From Odontesthes bonariensis (lineage: Eukaryota > Chordata > Actinopteri > Atheriniformes > Atherinopsidae), in assembly GCF_027942865.1 (NCBI RefSeq), contig NC_134526.1:9704284-9768283 (forward strand): a stretch of 64,000 nucleotides of DNA, given 5' to 3'. The position numbers and the translations under genes are program-made. Position 1 is the first letter of the stretch. The number at the start of each line of letters is the position of its first letter. Positions 24,401 to 36,607 of this stretch are shown piece by piece. The notes beneath the pieces were generated by a model. It ran no database searches, was not told where the DNA came from, and saw nothing but the letters and a program-made list of their open reading frames with translations.

Positions 24401-27400
24401 TAGTTCATAACCAAGCTTTGTTTGCAGTAATTTGAGTTTGATCATTTGAAATGATTTCCATTTTATCATCTGTTGGCATGAATTAACTATTTGACTAATA
24501 TTGACGCTGACCTGATATGTCCCTGTGCAAGATCATTAACTTTCAGACAGACAAACAGTGAAAAAAAGCCTCAACTACTGCATTGAGAGTCAGAGATGTA
24601 ATGTAACGCTATGTCTTTTCAGTGACTCCAGTTACTTCGACTGATTTTGGGAGTAAAATCAAGAGAGAGAGGCTGCAGGCTGAAAGGTATAGTCCCTTTC
24701 AGATATGCTGACGCTCCTGATCAGTTACAAGTCTTATCCCCCATCCCATTTCTGTCCCTGTTATACCAATCTGATAGTCTTTCACTTCTTTCACCCCAGA
24801 TATGGCTCCTGTTTGTTTCAATGGAAGAGGTTAAAAGGTGAAGTGTCTCAGACACACTGTGATTTATATTTCACTTTCGTCTCACTTCACTGGTCACTTT
24901 ATATTTTTATATTTTATATTTTTAAACAGTTTTTTAAATTCTTAGATTGTTTTTAAAGTGTTTATTATTGTAAAAACATTTTTATTGCTTTATTATGTCT
25001 GCTACTGGATGCTTGAATTTCCTTCGGGATCAATAAAGTATCTATCTATCTGATTTCTCTGCAACACCACAGATTAAAAAGTATGCAGTGTGAGAAGTAC
25101 TTTATCTATTTCTTACTCTGAATAAAGCTTGACTTAGTCTGACTAAAGATGACTTTACAGTGACAAGAATAAGTGTGAAAATGACACCAAGTGACAATAA
25201 AACCACAATGTTCAAAAAGTCTGGAAGGTTGTGCAGAAGAACTGCCGGCTCTTTGTGTATAGTGTAATCAGATGACTAGTGACTCTACCCATGCTCAATA
25301 TTTATGTTTTTTAACTGTTTATAAATTATACGTCTATGCACACAGCAGCCAAGAAGGAGATGATAAATTACTTGGTAATTAATATCATCAAGAGGACATG
25401 ATGTTGACAATGAAATACAAATGACTCAAAGGGACTAAAAGCTGCTTTGCACAGAAGCTCCATTGCCCAATCACAGTGGAAAAAGAACATGAAAGGAAAC
25501 TTTCATGAGCCATGAGCATTTTTCTGCCAGAGTCATTAACAAATCAAAATGCCAAGACTGTCAAAAACAAGAAGGAACAAACAAACACGTAAGCCACAGA
25601 AGACAGAGAGCCATTGATTGTGTCCGAATTGCAATAACAAATTGTGATTTAATAATTTCCACCCCTTATTACTTTATGCCACTACAAACATCTGCAAACT
25701 GCTGTGGGTAAAGGAAACTTTGCAAGGAACATTAGAAAATCATTTTCATAAATCTAAAAGATCCCGTCATTGGGAAAGCTGAATCAGACCACTACAGTGG
25801 CATTCCAAACAGTCCACATGCAGGGAAAGATCATTGCAACCTGTCCAGTGGCAGCATGCTTTGTGCCATCTGACGACAGAGTGCATGTTGACAGTCCCCC
25901 AGACTGCAAATGTTTACCCACAAGCACATGCTGCCTCAAAGGTCGATGTTTGATGTTTAACCCAGAGATTTGACAGGGGACAGTGATGTAAGAGTTGGAG
26001 TGGTGGTGGTGGGTTTACCGTAGAGGATGAGGGATATAGTGGGAGGAGTCAGGAGAGGAAAGAGAAACCTAAATCACATGCTCTGTAAAACCTTTAGGTT
26101 TAATATAGATTAACTTGTGCTGTTTTTTTGTTGGAAGCCTTTGGAACTGTGCCCTTCCCTCTCCTGGGACACTTTCTTTCATTTTCTGAGTTACCTGTCA
26201 GTTTCGGAGAATCAGCACGAGCTGTCAAGGCCTGGTTCAGTCGAAAGAGGAAAAACCACAAAGGGATGTCCACATGAAAGTCAACTCGAAGAGAAACAGG
26301 GACGCATGTCTATGCCGTGACCCTAATCTGTCCATAATGTACATTACTCCACATCACTTGATAAGCACACAGGATTTCTGTGTGTTGATGTTGTAGAGTC
26401 AGTGATTATAAACCCAGCCATGTGCGCTCTCCATGTGGCACACAATAACATTCTTGGTGCTGACCTTTAAATGTGATGACTATTTATCTTAAAAAAGTTT
26501 GGAAGAAACCTTTCAAGAAGAAATTTGGATACTGGAAACCAGTAATGACACAAGAGAAAAAGAATGCAGGGGAGTCTCATTGCAGTGTTCAAAATGTAAA
26601 CTATTTATTTGTGTTCAGGCATACAAACTGCGTGTAATAGCATGTACCGTGTCAATGCATTTCGTCAAAAATGTGGAAGTCAGTTTTAAAAGCCAGAAAT
26701 ATTCCCATACTCATATTTGGAGGCCGGTGGGTGGGAAATACCCAAAACAGGAACCTTGATGTCACTATGCTGGTATCATTAAATCACCCTGCATGACTTT
26801 TCAGAGTAATGTATTTCATTGGATGGCATAACAAATACCCACTTTTACGATTATATATCTAGTGATAAAGATGGCACAGGCAGGTTTACTTCATGATGAA
26901 AATATCCGTGGTTAGGACAAGACTCTGACAATAACTTCCACAGTCCACCGACACCTAAAGCCTCTAAAAGCTGAGTTTTTTTCTCTTTGATCTGACGCAA
27001 CAGTCATTTTGTGACTACCTCATGAAATGTTGTAACACAGTGTGTCTCTGATGAGTTTTTTTCATCTCCTCTTGCAAGACAAAAACAGCAAAAAACATCT
27101 GTCAAGTGGACATTAATCAATAGATTAAGTTTTTGGGTCTATGTTTTGCTGTGAGGCTGGGTTGGGTATACGCAGAATTATAGTCTGGGACACAACTCAG
27201 TGTTACCTTTTGCATCTTTTTACCATTCTAAATTTAAATTCTGTTTTCATTCACTGGTTACTTTTAGAGGCGTGAACCACTGGGCATTAAATCTATGTGG
27301 CCGCAGTTAGAAAAACAAAGCTTGCTGTTTATTACACCCTCCCTTAACTTCTATCACATGTTAGAGATCTCTTTTCTTTGGACTATCAGGTGAAGAGTCC

Positions 27401-30188
27401 TACCCACGTCTGCAAAGACACAAATGTGGTGATGGCATGAAAGAGAGCATCAACTGAATTACTCTAAAAGTCATAATCCATATCCGTATAATAGTAGACT
27501 ATTTGTGGTTCTAAAATTAAGAGCAGGCTGGCTGAGAACAAGAACTGCTGTAGGCTGAAGAATACACGTTGAGGCCTGAGAATCAACCTTTATTCCAGAG
27601 AAAGTAGGTTTACACTATGATGCAAGCTGCTAATGAGTCAAAAAGTCTGCTTGGTGAGAAATGTTCTCTTCTTATTCAAAATATGCTTCAAGTGATAGCT
27701 TGAATCATCCACTGAACCAAGATGAGGAGTTTTCAGTGGTTGGGAGTAAACTGAGTGACATCAGTCGACTAAATTGTAAAACGTTGATATTACTGATTGT
27801 ACTCAGCGCTCTTTAAACTTGCACAAGGTCTTTTTTCAATGCTATGAGCACCATAAAAAAATATTTTACCGACAAAGTGTACTACAAGCTATAAATCTAT
27901 AAAGTTTGGTTAATAAAACCATGATGAGAGATAGTTTTGTTATCATTTAACCTCTATATAAGGCATTTCTCACGCAAATTAAAGCAATATCTTTTCTATC
28001 AGTAAACATTCACAAAGAGGTCGTAAGGCTATCATACACCTCTGTGGCATGTACAAAAAGCTGCTGTGTGCAACATTTCACTGAGTGGGAGGTATGAAAG
28101 TGTCTCAGCGCACCGCCAAAGAGCATTCACGCATATATATATCCCCCCAAACATAACGTTGTTGTAAACAACCTTTCAAACAGACAGAACTGTCCATTAA
28201 AGTTGACCTTTTTAGATGCCAGCTGTGGGGAGCTTTTGGTGGCATGGTTAGGCTGCCTGTCTCCATAGTAACAAGGACTCTGCAATTCAGCCGATAATGG
28301 TTTCGGGATTTAAATGCTATCGCAAAGAACAGTAAGGAGTTACTGGTTATGAAACAAGTTCCAAAGACTGGTATAGTCATTACAACTCATGAACAAAGGC
28401 GGACTTGCGGACGACGGTAATTGCTATGGGAGGGAAACGGAATGAAATTAGTGTTTTTAACCGTTACCCCTGCCCACCCACTCGTCCCCAGAGAGTCCCA
28501 TCCGCCTCAAGTCGATGCTATCTGCTTTTAAACACACATAACCACATCCTCTCCTGAATGCTGCTTCTGTTTTCCATACACCCCCTTCAGCGCATTTGTT
28601 GCTTTGCAACAACAATCAGCATTCATCCACCTGCATGCTCAGTAACAACAACGATCAACCTCGGGCTGTTTATTTCTGTGCTCTTGAAGCATTTGTGAGT
28701 TGTGACTGCAGCTCCAAAAGTGATCCAGAAGCTTCAGCATATGGTATATGCATCAAAAGGTAAAGCTCCAAGCCAGGCTCCTGGAGGAAAGCCAGTCAAC
28801 AAGCTTAAAAATGGGTAATCACTGTTTGATCATATGGTGATTCAGCAGTCAGGTCCATCCCATCCCAGCAGAGACGGAAGTGAGAAATCTTCTTTTTTTT
28901 TTAAAAAAGGAGCACATATGGCAGATTGATATCATGTGGTTTTTTGGGGGAGATGATAGGGATCAGGCTATGTAATCGGAGTGGAAGTCTTGTGAAGCAT
29001 TGTGAAATGTTTTCATTTCAGCAAGTCATTCAGTCTACACACGAAGCACGAAACAAGTCGATAAACTATAGTCTTTAAAACTGGTAATTGCAGAAACAAA
29101 AAACAGAAAAGTAAAAGGATCATCTGAAAAAATGAGATTATGATGATCAGCGGGGAAAGAGCAGGGCATGATGACAGTGTACTGTTACTTATTAAAAGCT
29201 TCTTTCTATGCAAGCTGTGGAACAAGGACGGTCGATGAGGGAGCTGACCCCGGAAAGGTAAACCCGCAAGTCAGGTATCTTTTCCTCTCTGCCCTCCCTC
29301 ATGTGTACATACACATATAATGAAACTCATTCTTGCTGCCCAACCCCATCTCTCATCGAGCTCTCAGGAGGAACGAGCCATTGGCCTCGATCTTCCTTGA
29401 TACCAAACTACTTTGGCCCACTTATCCCTGATCTAAAATAAGAGCCACAAGCTTTACAGCCAAAATGAGAGATCAGAGTTGTCCTATCAAAAAATGAGCA
29501 TAAAACTCCCACAGAAAGATACAGGCTATGCTGAGTTAGTCATAAGACACTTATGTGACAAAGTAGGACTGCAGGATTTCACCAATAAAAGCTCAGGTCA
29601 GAGGTCAAAGAGAGGGAAAAACAACCAGAGACTAAAATAAACAAGGTAGCTGTTTAGTGACAAACAAAATGTCAAGGGATTGTTGCTACTGCAGTTACAA
29701 AGGAACAAGAGAATGACTTTCACATCAATGTCACATTGCTAAAGGGGTCAAGATGAGATGAGGCAGCGGGACAGTCAACTTATGAGGAAACAGAGAGAGG
29801 GAAATGTCATCATAATTTCTCAACACTGGCAGACTCGAATTCAGCTCTGCATGAAAAACCTGTTTAAGAGTCTGAAACGGGTGATGCAGAGAGCAGTTGT
29901 TTTTAAGTGGAGAAGTACAGCACTTTAAAAACAATACAGTCCCTTTGCCTGAATGAATAGTAGTCAGGGGGAAAGCAGTTCAGTTTTAAAACATACAAGC
30001 AAGAGTTAAAAGCTTAAACTGAGCTGTGATCTGTCCTTATGGATCAAACAGTAATCTGTGCACCGCCTGCTCACCATCTCCACTTGCCGGGGGTCCAGGT
30101 TGGGGGGTGCAGAGGCCGGCACTGCAAATTGGATCTTCTTCCTTTCCTTAGGCTCATCATCAACCTCGGTTGACATAGAGGGCTCCAT
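9472..30188 (-). CDS. ppp1r1b: Protein phosphatase 1 regulatory inhibitor subunit 1B (DARPP-32)
   Basis: Cytosolic inhibitor of protein phosphatase 1, switched on by PKA downstream of dopamine D1 receptors in vertebrate neurons. Coding exons on the minus strand: 30188-30075, 17015-16932, 14944-14869, 13707-13594, 9617-9472 (stop TGA at 9472-9474). Lengths of 114, 84, 76, 114 and 146 nt join in frame to 177 residues; human has 204. The PP1 docking motif KIQF is at residues 18-21 (ERKKIQFAVP). LDPRQVEM leads into RRRRPTPATLF in the second exon, with Thr45 equivalent to human Thr34, the PKA site. The third and fourth exons give RVNPNVYQPPSLKAVQKMAE, matching PPP1R1B rather than PPP1R1A or PPP1R1C, but the Cdk5-site Thr75 position is Gln86 here. 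An acidic run (EGEEDEEED) follows, then a second one (EEDEDGEDDKEVD) before the end SRGCN. The human CK2-site Ser97 has no clear counterpart. The fifth exon is less conserved but splices in frame from a good acceptor. Start chosen as the Met before EPSMSTEVDDEPKERKKIQF. Confidence 0.93.
9618..13593 (-). other. ppp1r1b: ppp1r1b intron between 4th and 5th coding exons
   Basis: About 4.0 kb, GT (13593) to AG (9618). No additional PPP1R1B-like exon was recognised, although human has seven exons and a short one could be missed. No mobile element was recognised here. Confidence 0.7.
13708..14868 (-). other. ppp1r1b: ppp1r1b intron between 3rd and 4th coding exons
   Basis: Short 1.16-kb intron. Its 3' end is unusual: the acceptor TAG is directly preceded by a (TG)10 tract (minus sense) in place of an ordinary pyrimidine tract. 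Its donor is GTGGGT. Confidence 0.85.
13711..13731. repeat. (CA)10 microsatellite at a splice acceptor
   Basis: Uninterrupted (CA)10C on the plus strand, read as (TG)10 on the transcribed strand of ppp1r1b, with its edge three bases from the first base of the fourth coding exon. Confidence 0.95.
14945..16931 (-). other. ppp1r1b: ppp1r1b intron between 2nd and 3rd coding exons
   Basis: About 2.0 kb with GTAAAG donor and TTCACAG acceptor. It is T-rich on the plus strand from 15,400 to 15,700. A 13-bp perfect inverted repeat lies at 16273-16307. No other element recognised. Confidence 0.8.
16273..16307. repeat. Perfect 13-bp inverted repeat, 9-nt loop
   Basis: GCATCATAAACTG, loop ACAATGACG, then CAGTTTATGATGC. 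It lies in a ppp1r1b intron; the ATTATGATGCCA just after it repeats part of the arm. Confidence 0.8.
18832..18888. repeat. 13-bp hairpin followed by direct repeats
   Basis: ACTATCATGAGAT, loop TGG, ATCTCATGATAGT (18832-18860) form a perfect 13-bp stem. The downstream arm runs into copies of ATAGTCACGT and ATAGTCAAAG up to about 18888. The origin is unknown; it could be the end of an old DNA transposon. Confidence 0.75.
21530..21560. repeat. GT microsatellite
   Basis: (GT)n with one interruption (GTAT), in the long ppp1r1b intron. Confidence 0.9.
22256..22689 (+). mobile_element. Solo LTR of an LTR retroelement with 5-bp target duplication
   Basis: The 434-bp unit starts TGTCA and ends TGACA, the expected TG...CA ends as a perfect 5-bp inverted repeat. 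It is flanked by CATCC on both sides (22251-22255 and 22690-22694), a 5-bp target site duplication. An AATAAA signal lies at 22625-22630 in the 3' part, which fixes the plus orientation. No internal gag/pol region is present, so it is a solo LTR from recombination. Gypsy-like is the likeliest class on duplication length, but this is not proved. Confidence 0.8.
23135..23156. repeat. Poly-T run
   Basis: 22 consecutive T; could be the poly-A tail of a decayed retroposon on the minus strand, but no body was recognised beside it. Confidence 0.85.
24860..25052 (+). mobile_element. 3' tail fragment of a LINE (L2/Rex-like)
   Basis: Ends in GCTTGAATTTCCTTCGGGATCAATAAAGTATCTATCTATC, a 3' end seen repeatedly in fish LINEs, preceded by T/A-rich 3'-UTR-like sequence. 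There is no reverse-transcriptase reading frame upstream, so this is a 5'-truncated copy. The 5' limit is approximate. Described in short here: the diagnostic part is about 25011-25050. Confidence 0.65.
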
Positions 30189-30348
30189 GGCTCTGGATCC
30201 TGGAGGTCTGACTCCCAGCGGAGAGGAGAGCACGCTTCCGAAAATCTCTATACCCTCCCTGGAGGAACCTCCCACTGCTGGGTAGTCCCACTCCTGAAGA
30301 CTTCTGTCTCCTGCCTCACCTCTTCCCTGACAGACTTCTTCTGCCTCT
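30189..30348 (-). other. ppp1r1b: ppp1r1b 5' UTR part of the first coding exon
   Basis: Upstream of the ATG the minus strand runs without a promoter-like motif to a good acceptor (pyrimidine-rich GGTTTTCTTAG just beyond 30348). This suggests that the first coding exon is not the first transcribed exon, and that an upstream non-coding exon exists. Confidence 0.4.
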
Positions 30349-31257
30349 CTAAGAAAACCAAAAAGACTTTTTTCACCTCCTTTCCACTTTACAGCTGCTA
30401 ATATTCACCTTTACCTCTTTGATTTTCTCCGTCTGCCTCTTTGTGCACTCCTTTAAAACCTCTGCAGCAGGAGTGACTGAGGCATGTCCTCAGATCTGGC
30501 TGTGAGGAAGAGAGGTGGGTGAGTGGAGGGGAGGGGCCAGTGGTCTAAAGGGGGTGGAGAGAACAAGCAATGGGGAGGTGTCAGAGCAAATAGGGGAGGA
30601 GAGAAAAGTGGGGGTGGAGAGGGACCTTCTATCTTTTTTTTAGCCATCTAAGCTGAGGCTGATTTGTAATCAGAAAAAAATTATAATCTCATCACATCGG
30701 TTGAGCCTCTTTTGGCCTCTATTTGTGAATGAGAGATTTATGCTGAGAGGGGGCGGTAGAAGGGAGTGCAAAGAGAAATAAACAAGAGCAGAATGATGTG
30801 TAGCGGATGCAGAGGAAACGTACATGGGAATACAGCAGCTGATCCCACTGACATCATTTGATCTATTGGTGTTGCACATGATGGACTCAGCTAAAGCACC
30901 ATCCCTGTCTCAAAGAAATGCTCGGGCTATAAAAAAGCTAAAGAGGCTACGTCTGTGGAAAATATGCAAAACAAAAGGATGAGAAAATGTCAGAAATCTG
31001 TTTTTTTTTTTAACATAAATTATGAAAAAGAGGAACATTCTGGACCTTTGGATAAAAAAGAGATTTTTTTTTTTAAAAGCAGACAGCTGCTGGTGACATA
31101 CCGACATAGAAAGCGGGCTGTTTAGTGCTACTTTCAGGGCCTTGCTGTTATTTCACTCACATGGCAGAGGGATTTGGACAGTGGAAAGCAGTGGATTTGG
31201 CCTGGGGGCAGAATTTAGCTTTGACATGGGCTGGAATTACGGAGGTAGTGCCAACAG

Positions 31258-31286
31258 AGGAGGAGGAGGAGGAGGAGGAGGAGGAA
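31258..31286. repeat. GAG triplet repeat
   Basis: About nine GAG units in a purine-rich patch. The ORF that runs through it has no family likeness. Confidence 0.85.
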
Positions 31287-33950
31287 GAATACTATAGGAG
31301 GCTAGAGGGGCTTCGTGGGCAGAATATGGAAGGTCAAGGTGGGTATGGTGCTCTGGGATTGCATCGCCATCTGCAGAGTCGAGAATAAAGAGTCATATGA
31401 ATGTTTATCCCGCCGGTTAGAGGAAACTGAACATACCATAGCATTATTTATTCCCTGTTTGCATGCAGGAGGAGATGAGGGGGTTGACTAAACAAAGTTC
31501 TTCCTGTCCAGAGCACCTCACCATGCCTGCAGATGGCGGCTCATTTTTGCCTTGGTTTATGAATAACTTGACATATTTCAGACACATCACAAAATAGACA
31601 GTTGCTGGATGTTTAACTCAATCAAACCTTTTTCAGTCTTTTGCTGCTATTCGATTTTGTTCCACAGCGGTTGCATAACTTGTAGTGTGATCAGCAAGAA
31701 TTGCACAATTTTTCATGAGGAATGTGTAATAGGCTCTGCGTAAGAGTCCAGCTCACTACAAGCCGCAGCATTCCAACATTTAATGAAACCAGAGATTGGG
31801 TAATATTCGTCAAACGATGAGGCAATGATTAACAGAATAAGGTTTGCTATTTGAAAGGCTGTCCAATCAGCAAGCGAGGAGAAGCTATTTTTATTGATCA
31901 GGGAGGATATGAGGTTCACAATTATGCTCACGCCTTGCTCTTTTACTAGAGCACATTTTATACTGGGATCAAAGCATTGGCACCCATTTCAAAGTAATTA
32001 AATGAGACTGAAACTAAACTAAGAAAAGGAAAGCCATTCATTCCTTTTTGGCATCACTATTTGGAAATCTATTTTACTGGAAGTCTTTTCTTTTTCCCAA
32101 AACTTGACTGGTTTTATTTTAATAAAGTCATCTCACTACTCAAATGTGTTCGTCCAATACCTAAAAGTCTTGGGAGTAGCTCCCTGCTCAATTTCAGTTT
32201 TTCATTTGGGCAGCCAACAAAGAAACAATGACCAAGGTGTTCTGTCTACAGATACGGTGACCACATTGGCATATTTTGGTGCTGTCTTCCTCTGAGTTCC
32301 TTTTGGTCTAAACATTTTTAAACATTTCAAGGAGTTATTTTGTAGCATTTGAAAACCTGTGTTGTCGTGGAAACCTTAGTTGGGTGGAAGTCTGTAAACT
32401 CACCCTCTCATATTCAGTAGGCAACGGAAGCAAAAAAAACAAAACATTAAAAGGTGCCTCAAGAAAATATTTGAAGTGTGGGATCTGTTTTATGCTTGTG
32501 TGTAAAAGTTCAATGTCCCAGCTGACTTTGAATGTAACAGCTTTTTTAATATCTCAATGCTGAATATCGTCATAGGTGTGTTCCTTTTGAAAAATGTAGA
32601 AAAATGGCTGGAGTCTTTTTGGTGTTTTTCCTGTTCTTCTTCAATCTATTGTTTATTATCAGTTATGAACAGTTCAGTTTTCACTGTTGAATAAAGTCTC
32701 TTCAGGTAAGTAATTAGTGCTGTACAGTTAGCTGTGCAACCGCTGTGAGCAAACACGGATGTGACAAGCCAAGATAAAAGAAAACGATCAGTGACCAACC
32801 ACAGACTGAAAAACATAATGCAGAGCTGGCACAGCAAACATAAACAGGATTATCAGCTGAAGCTGCAAAATAAGGAAAAGCTTTTTAACTTTGAGATAAT
32901 CACAAAAAAGTTTTCATTTTGGGTATAAGGTCAATTAAAAGTGGACTATCTTTACAGTAGAAAAATCTCCTTTGTACTAAAGGTTGACTGAGAACACAGA
33001 CATTGTGCTGCATAATACATACCGGCTGGATTAAAGCACCAGAAAATCAGATTTAAGCCATCAGTAAATCAGATTTTAAAAATTTCAGACAACACTTTCT
33101 GCTTTTAGGCAAATCTAACAATATTTACTCCCATGAGCAGCTCTGTCCTGTCAGCTCACCATCATCTGCTCTGAAACTCTGACAGGCAACACTACGTCAA
33201 AGCAACAAGCAGTGAAAATGTATCAAATGTTGCAAACAAAACCATCCACCCCCTTTGGCTGCATGGATTACAAGAGAGACAAATTGTCAGGTAAGCTTTC
33301 AAAGCTACAACACGAACATGTCAGAGCAGCCAGGCATAGTACAATCCCAGGGCCGTCTGTCATATTAACAAAATTACTCCACGCTGCTGACACACTGACA
33401 AGTACAAATTGCTCTAATTAGAAATCAAATGGATAATCCTCTCCTCGGTACATGAATGCTTTGTGTGTGCATAAAAGATTTAACAGACAAACACCTTATC
33501 CTGATACTTGAAATGCCGTGTTTGGGGCCATTTTGGTTGATTTGTTCATGTTTAGCTTGCTGTTTTTAAGCTATGCTGCACTGCAAAAACTTCAAGTCTA
33601 CCTGCAATATGTTTGTTGTTCTGAATACCCCTGGGGATGAGTTTGTTTGTTTCTGCCTCTAATTAAGTTGGATGTGTCAGTTGCTCTTGTGACGCTTGCT
33701 ATTCACAGACAGAGGCTAAACCCATCTATATGCAGACCCACATGTGTTTACCTCTATTTTTACTGTGCCTTACCGTGTTTATACATTTTGTTTCAGGCAC
33801 GTCATTAAATCACTGTTTTGGCAGAAGCAAAGGAATAACCTGCTGAAGACAGATCACAGTTGCAGCCTTAGAACAGCAAGCTTGATAATCAGTCCTGTAG
33901 CAAGTAGGAACAAGATGTACAAAATTTGTGACATGTGTACTGTATCATCA

Positions 33951-33953
<3 letters not shown>

Positions 33954-33991
<38 letters not shown>
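33954..33991. repeat. CA microsatellite
   Basis: (CA)19 uninterrupted. Confidence 0.95.
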
Positions 33992-33993
<2 letters not shown>

Positions 33994-34638
33994 GAGACAC
34001 TCCAAGCCAGCTCCAAACTCAGATTGGAAAAAAGTGTGTCATTCTATCTCGTCCTAAACAGGGAGTTTTATACCATGTGACAGTCAGTGGAAAGAGAGCT
34101 GACAAAAACCCTCCCTGTTATGAAAGTAATTCACAGACTCAGATGATACCTGAGCTGCTGTAAAGCCCAAATGCATTCTGGGTATGTATTCTCAATAAAA
34201 GCAACTGTATCATTTTTTTTTTAAAAACTTTAGTTTTACACCATAGAAATTAATATACAAATATTATCAATGTCCAGTCTTCCGCAACCTAATTCTGTTA
34301 ACCTGCTGGAACCACTTGCAGTAATAAGCCAATACACTCTCAGAGGAATCTATGGACAAACATCTCTGCAAAAGGTGAATTATTCCATTAATCGGGATCA
34401 CAGGGAGGCTTTGTGCCAGCGTAGCAGGTGGTAATTCTGCCGAGGGGAACAGAGAGACACGGCCTCTCAGTCAACGTCTGACTTGACTCCTCACTCATCA
34501 CCCTTCATCCAATTATATAACATACCATCACACAATGAACAGGTTGTGTTTGCATGAACCACCAGAGTCAGGTACACCTGGGAGAGTTGCACCTCCCAGC
34601 AGTCAGCACCAACTGCGTGGCTGATTAAAGACGCATGC

Positions 34639-34652
34639 GCACCATCTACTGG
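34639..34652 (-). promoter_or_regulatory. CTCF-like motif, minus orientation
   Basis: The minus strand reads CCAGTAGATGGTGC, matching the CTCF core except for T in the GGC position and C at the last one. It sits 950 bp from the better, oppositely oriented match at 35598. Confidence 0.3.
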
Positions 34653-35597
34653 TCTGCTGGTGTAATTACAACTTTAGAAGCTCTTATTTGTCTTGAGGAC
34701 CTTTTGATTTTAAAACTGTTCTTTTATTTTATTGTTGCTGGGTTTTTTTTGTTTTTTTTTTTAACTTTATTTTACTGCCTTTGATGTGGATAGACACAAA
34801 TTAATTCTACAAATGTATTCACTGTTTAAGCCGGATATAAATTTTACTTTAAGCAAGGTTTTCTGATGGAAATAAATATAATACTTTTTTTTCACAAGCA
34901 TTACATGTAGTCATGTTAACAAGAGTCTTTAGAAAATAAATGCAAAGCTTTCTCTCTTTAAATTTGGTAATGTCCTTATTGCACACAAACATTTTTAAAC
35001 TAAATAAAGTTCTTTGATATGTTTGAGTCTTGATTTGTTTTCAAAAACCTCTCAGCTCGAAAAATGCTGTTGTATTGTATCGTGGATTTTTGTCATTTAA
35101 TTGTATTTCAATTACTCATTTCATGTTACTGATGGATATTTTGTGTCTTACAAAAATTAGACGTTTAGTGGGGAATATAACTCAATTTTATCTCCTCCTG
35201 AGTCGTATGCGTGCAGTCAGGAGAAAAAAAGAAGAAAAATACATAAAGACTGATCAAATCCAGGATATAAAATAGAGGTCTGTGGGGTATTTAGTGACAT
35301 TTTTAACAAGAAAAAGGAAGAATGTTATGTGAGTCCATAAACCTCCAGTTCATCCTTGTACATAAAGTAACCACAGTACAATGACAGGGGCGTATTGTAA
35401 AATCATCTAATAAAAATAAATATCGCATTTGCTAGCATAGTATAACAGTTTGTCTTTCTTGGGGAGTGAAGAAGTGAAATTTAATTTGCTGTATATGCTC
35501 TATTTCTCACATAGACCAAGTGTATTTAAATAAATGGATACTATACTGACAGCAAAGCAGTGGAAATAAAAATAAAGGTGACATTTATTGATTCATT

Positions 35598-35611
35598 CCA
35601 GTAGATGGCAG
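35598..35611 (+). promoter_or_regulatory. CTCF-like motif, plus orientation
   Basis: CCAGTAGATGGCAG fits all 14 positions of CCASYAGRKGGCRS. It lies between the ppp1r1b and neurod2 transcription units. Confidence 0.45.
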
Positions 35612-36528
35612 CCTTTTGTTACATTTGGACCTGTGAGAGAGGCTCATCCCATGTTGGATGAAGATAAAAGCTTCCCTATTGGGGGCTGAAAATGAGACTA
35701 AGGTGGTTATAAATGATGAAGTCAAATTTAACAGGAAAAGACTGACTAGTTGGATAAGTCACTCTCAAAAGGAAGCCCACAAGCTCAGAGAAAGAAAATT
35801 GTTTAAAGATGAATGAGAGGATGAAAGAAAAAAATGAAGTGACGGGAGATTTCTGAAAAGGTAAGCACATGGATAATTTCTAAACTTTTACACGGAGATA
35901 TCCGAGAGGCATAGCTCAGAAAAAGACAAGTATCCATGAATGATAGTATGCTGTGTTTGTGCGTATTTGGGTGATTGAGGAGCCAAGTGTAGAATGGGGT
36001 GCTGGAGATTTAGCAGGTGGAAGACATGGTGAAGGCAGAGACAGAGGAGGACATGGCAGTAGGGCAGTGATTTAATTAGCACCCTCTACCCCCTCCAGCC
36101 CTTCACTCATAGCATCAATAATGCATGGCCCCTTGTTTCCACTGCCATAATTAATCCTCTCTTACTATAATTAAAAGCCAAAAATCCCACAAGATGGTTC
36201 AGCTTGGCCAGGCAAGGGGTAGGGTTGGCACGGGAACTGATGAAAAACTCTAGAGCATCACACTCACCCTGTAGACGGACAGATCGACAGATAGACGTGA
36301 TGACAGAGAGATCAAGAGCAGACCAAATTCTATCACAGACGTGGAGAATGAGGCATGAAGGCGAGTTGAAACACAAGGTAAATTAATTTAAGAGACTGAA
36401 CTGCTCCTTGAAATGCTGTGGATGGGTGAGAAAGTGAGGGAAGAGCCAGGCAAATAACACTTCTACCAGCCCAAGAACAGAGTATGGATGCACAAGCAAT
36501 ATGCACACACATGCACACACATACTTAC

Positions 36529-36607
36529 AGAAGCATCCTGCTCCCAGATGAGGTTTGTCTCTGTTGCAGCCAAGCCAGACGAGAGGGAGAGGTGGAGCTT
36601 TCTGATG
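36529..36607 (-). other. Candidate upstream (non-coding) exon, possibly ppp1r1b
   Basis: 79 nt bounded by an AATTGCAG acceptor and a strong GTAAGTAT donor on the minus strand. It is open in more than one frame but shows no family likeness. It is in the right place and orientation to be a 5' UTR exon spliced to the acceptor at 30348. Confidence 0.3.

Larger units (their letters stand above)
17016..30074 (-). other. ppp1r1b: ppp1r1b first coding intron, about 13 kb
   Basis: Runs from the GTGAGC donor at 30074 to the TTTATAG acceptor at 17016. It holds a hairpin at 18832-18860, a GT repeat at 21530-21560, a solo LTR at 22256-22689, a poly-T run at 23135-23156 and a LINE 3' fragment at about 24860-25052. 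Between these I saw no coding exon. The stretch 23760-24130 has several CAGATG/CATCTG E-boxes and ATTA sites and could be an enhancer. Confidence 0.75.
30349..36528. other. Upstream region of ppp1r1b, no coding exon recognised
   Basis: Possible 5' intron of ppp1r1b if the exon candidates at 36.5-37.3 kb are real. It contains a GAG-triplet run (about 31258-31286), a CA repeat (33954-33991) and CTCF-like motifs at 34639 and 35598. The stretch 34370-34520 has TAAT sites and CAGGTG and looks constrained by eye. No RNA gene was identified. Confidence 0.5.

Noticed and set aside
31530..31545. GCAGATGGCGGCTC as a CTCF or YY1 site
   Set aside because: It fails the CTCF core at its left half and is only a partial YY1 match away from any promoter.
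33744..34163. 139-codon plus-strand ORF with a poly-(Thr-His) run
   Set aside because: The run is a translated CA microsatellite; the remainder has no family features.
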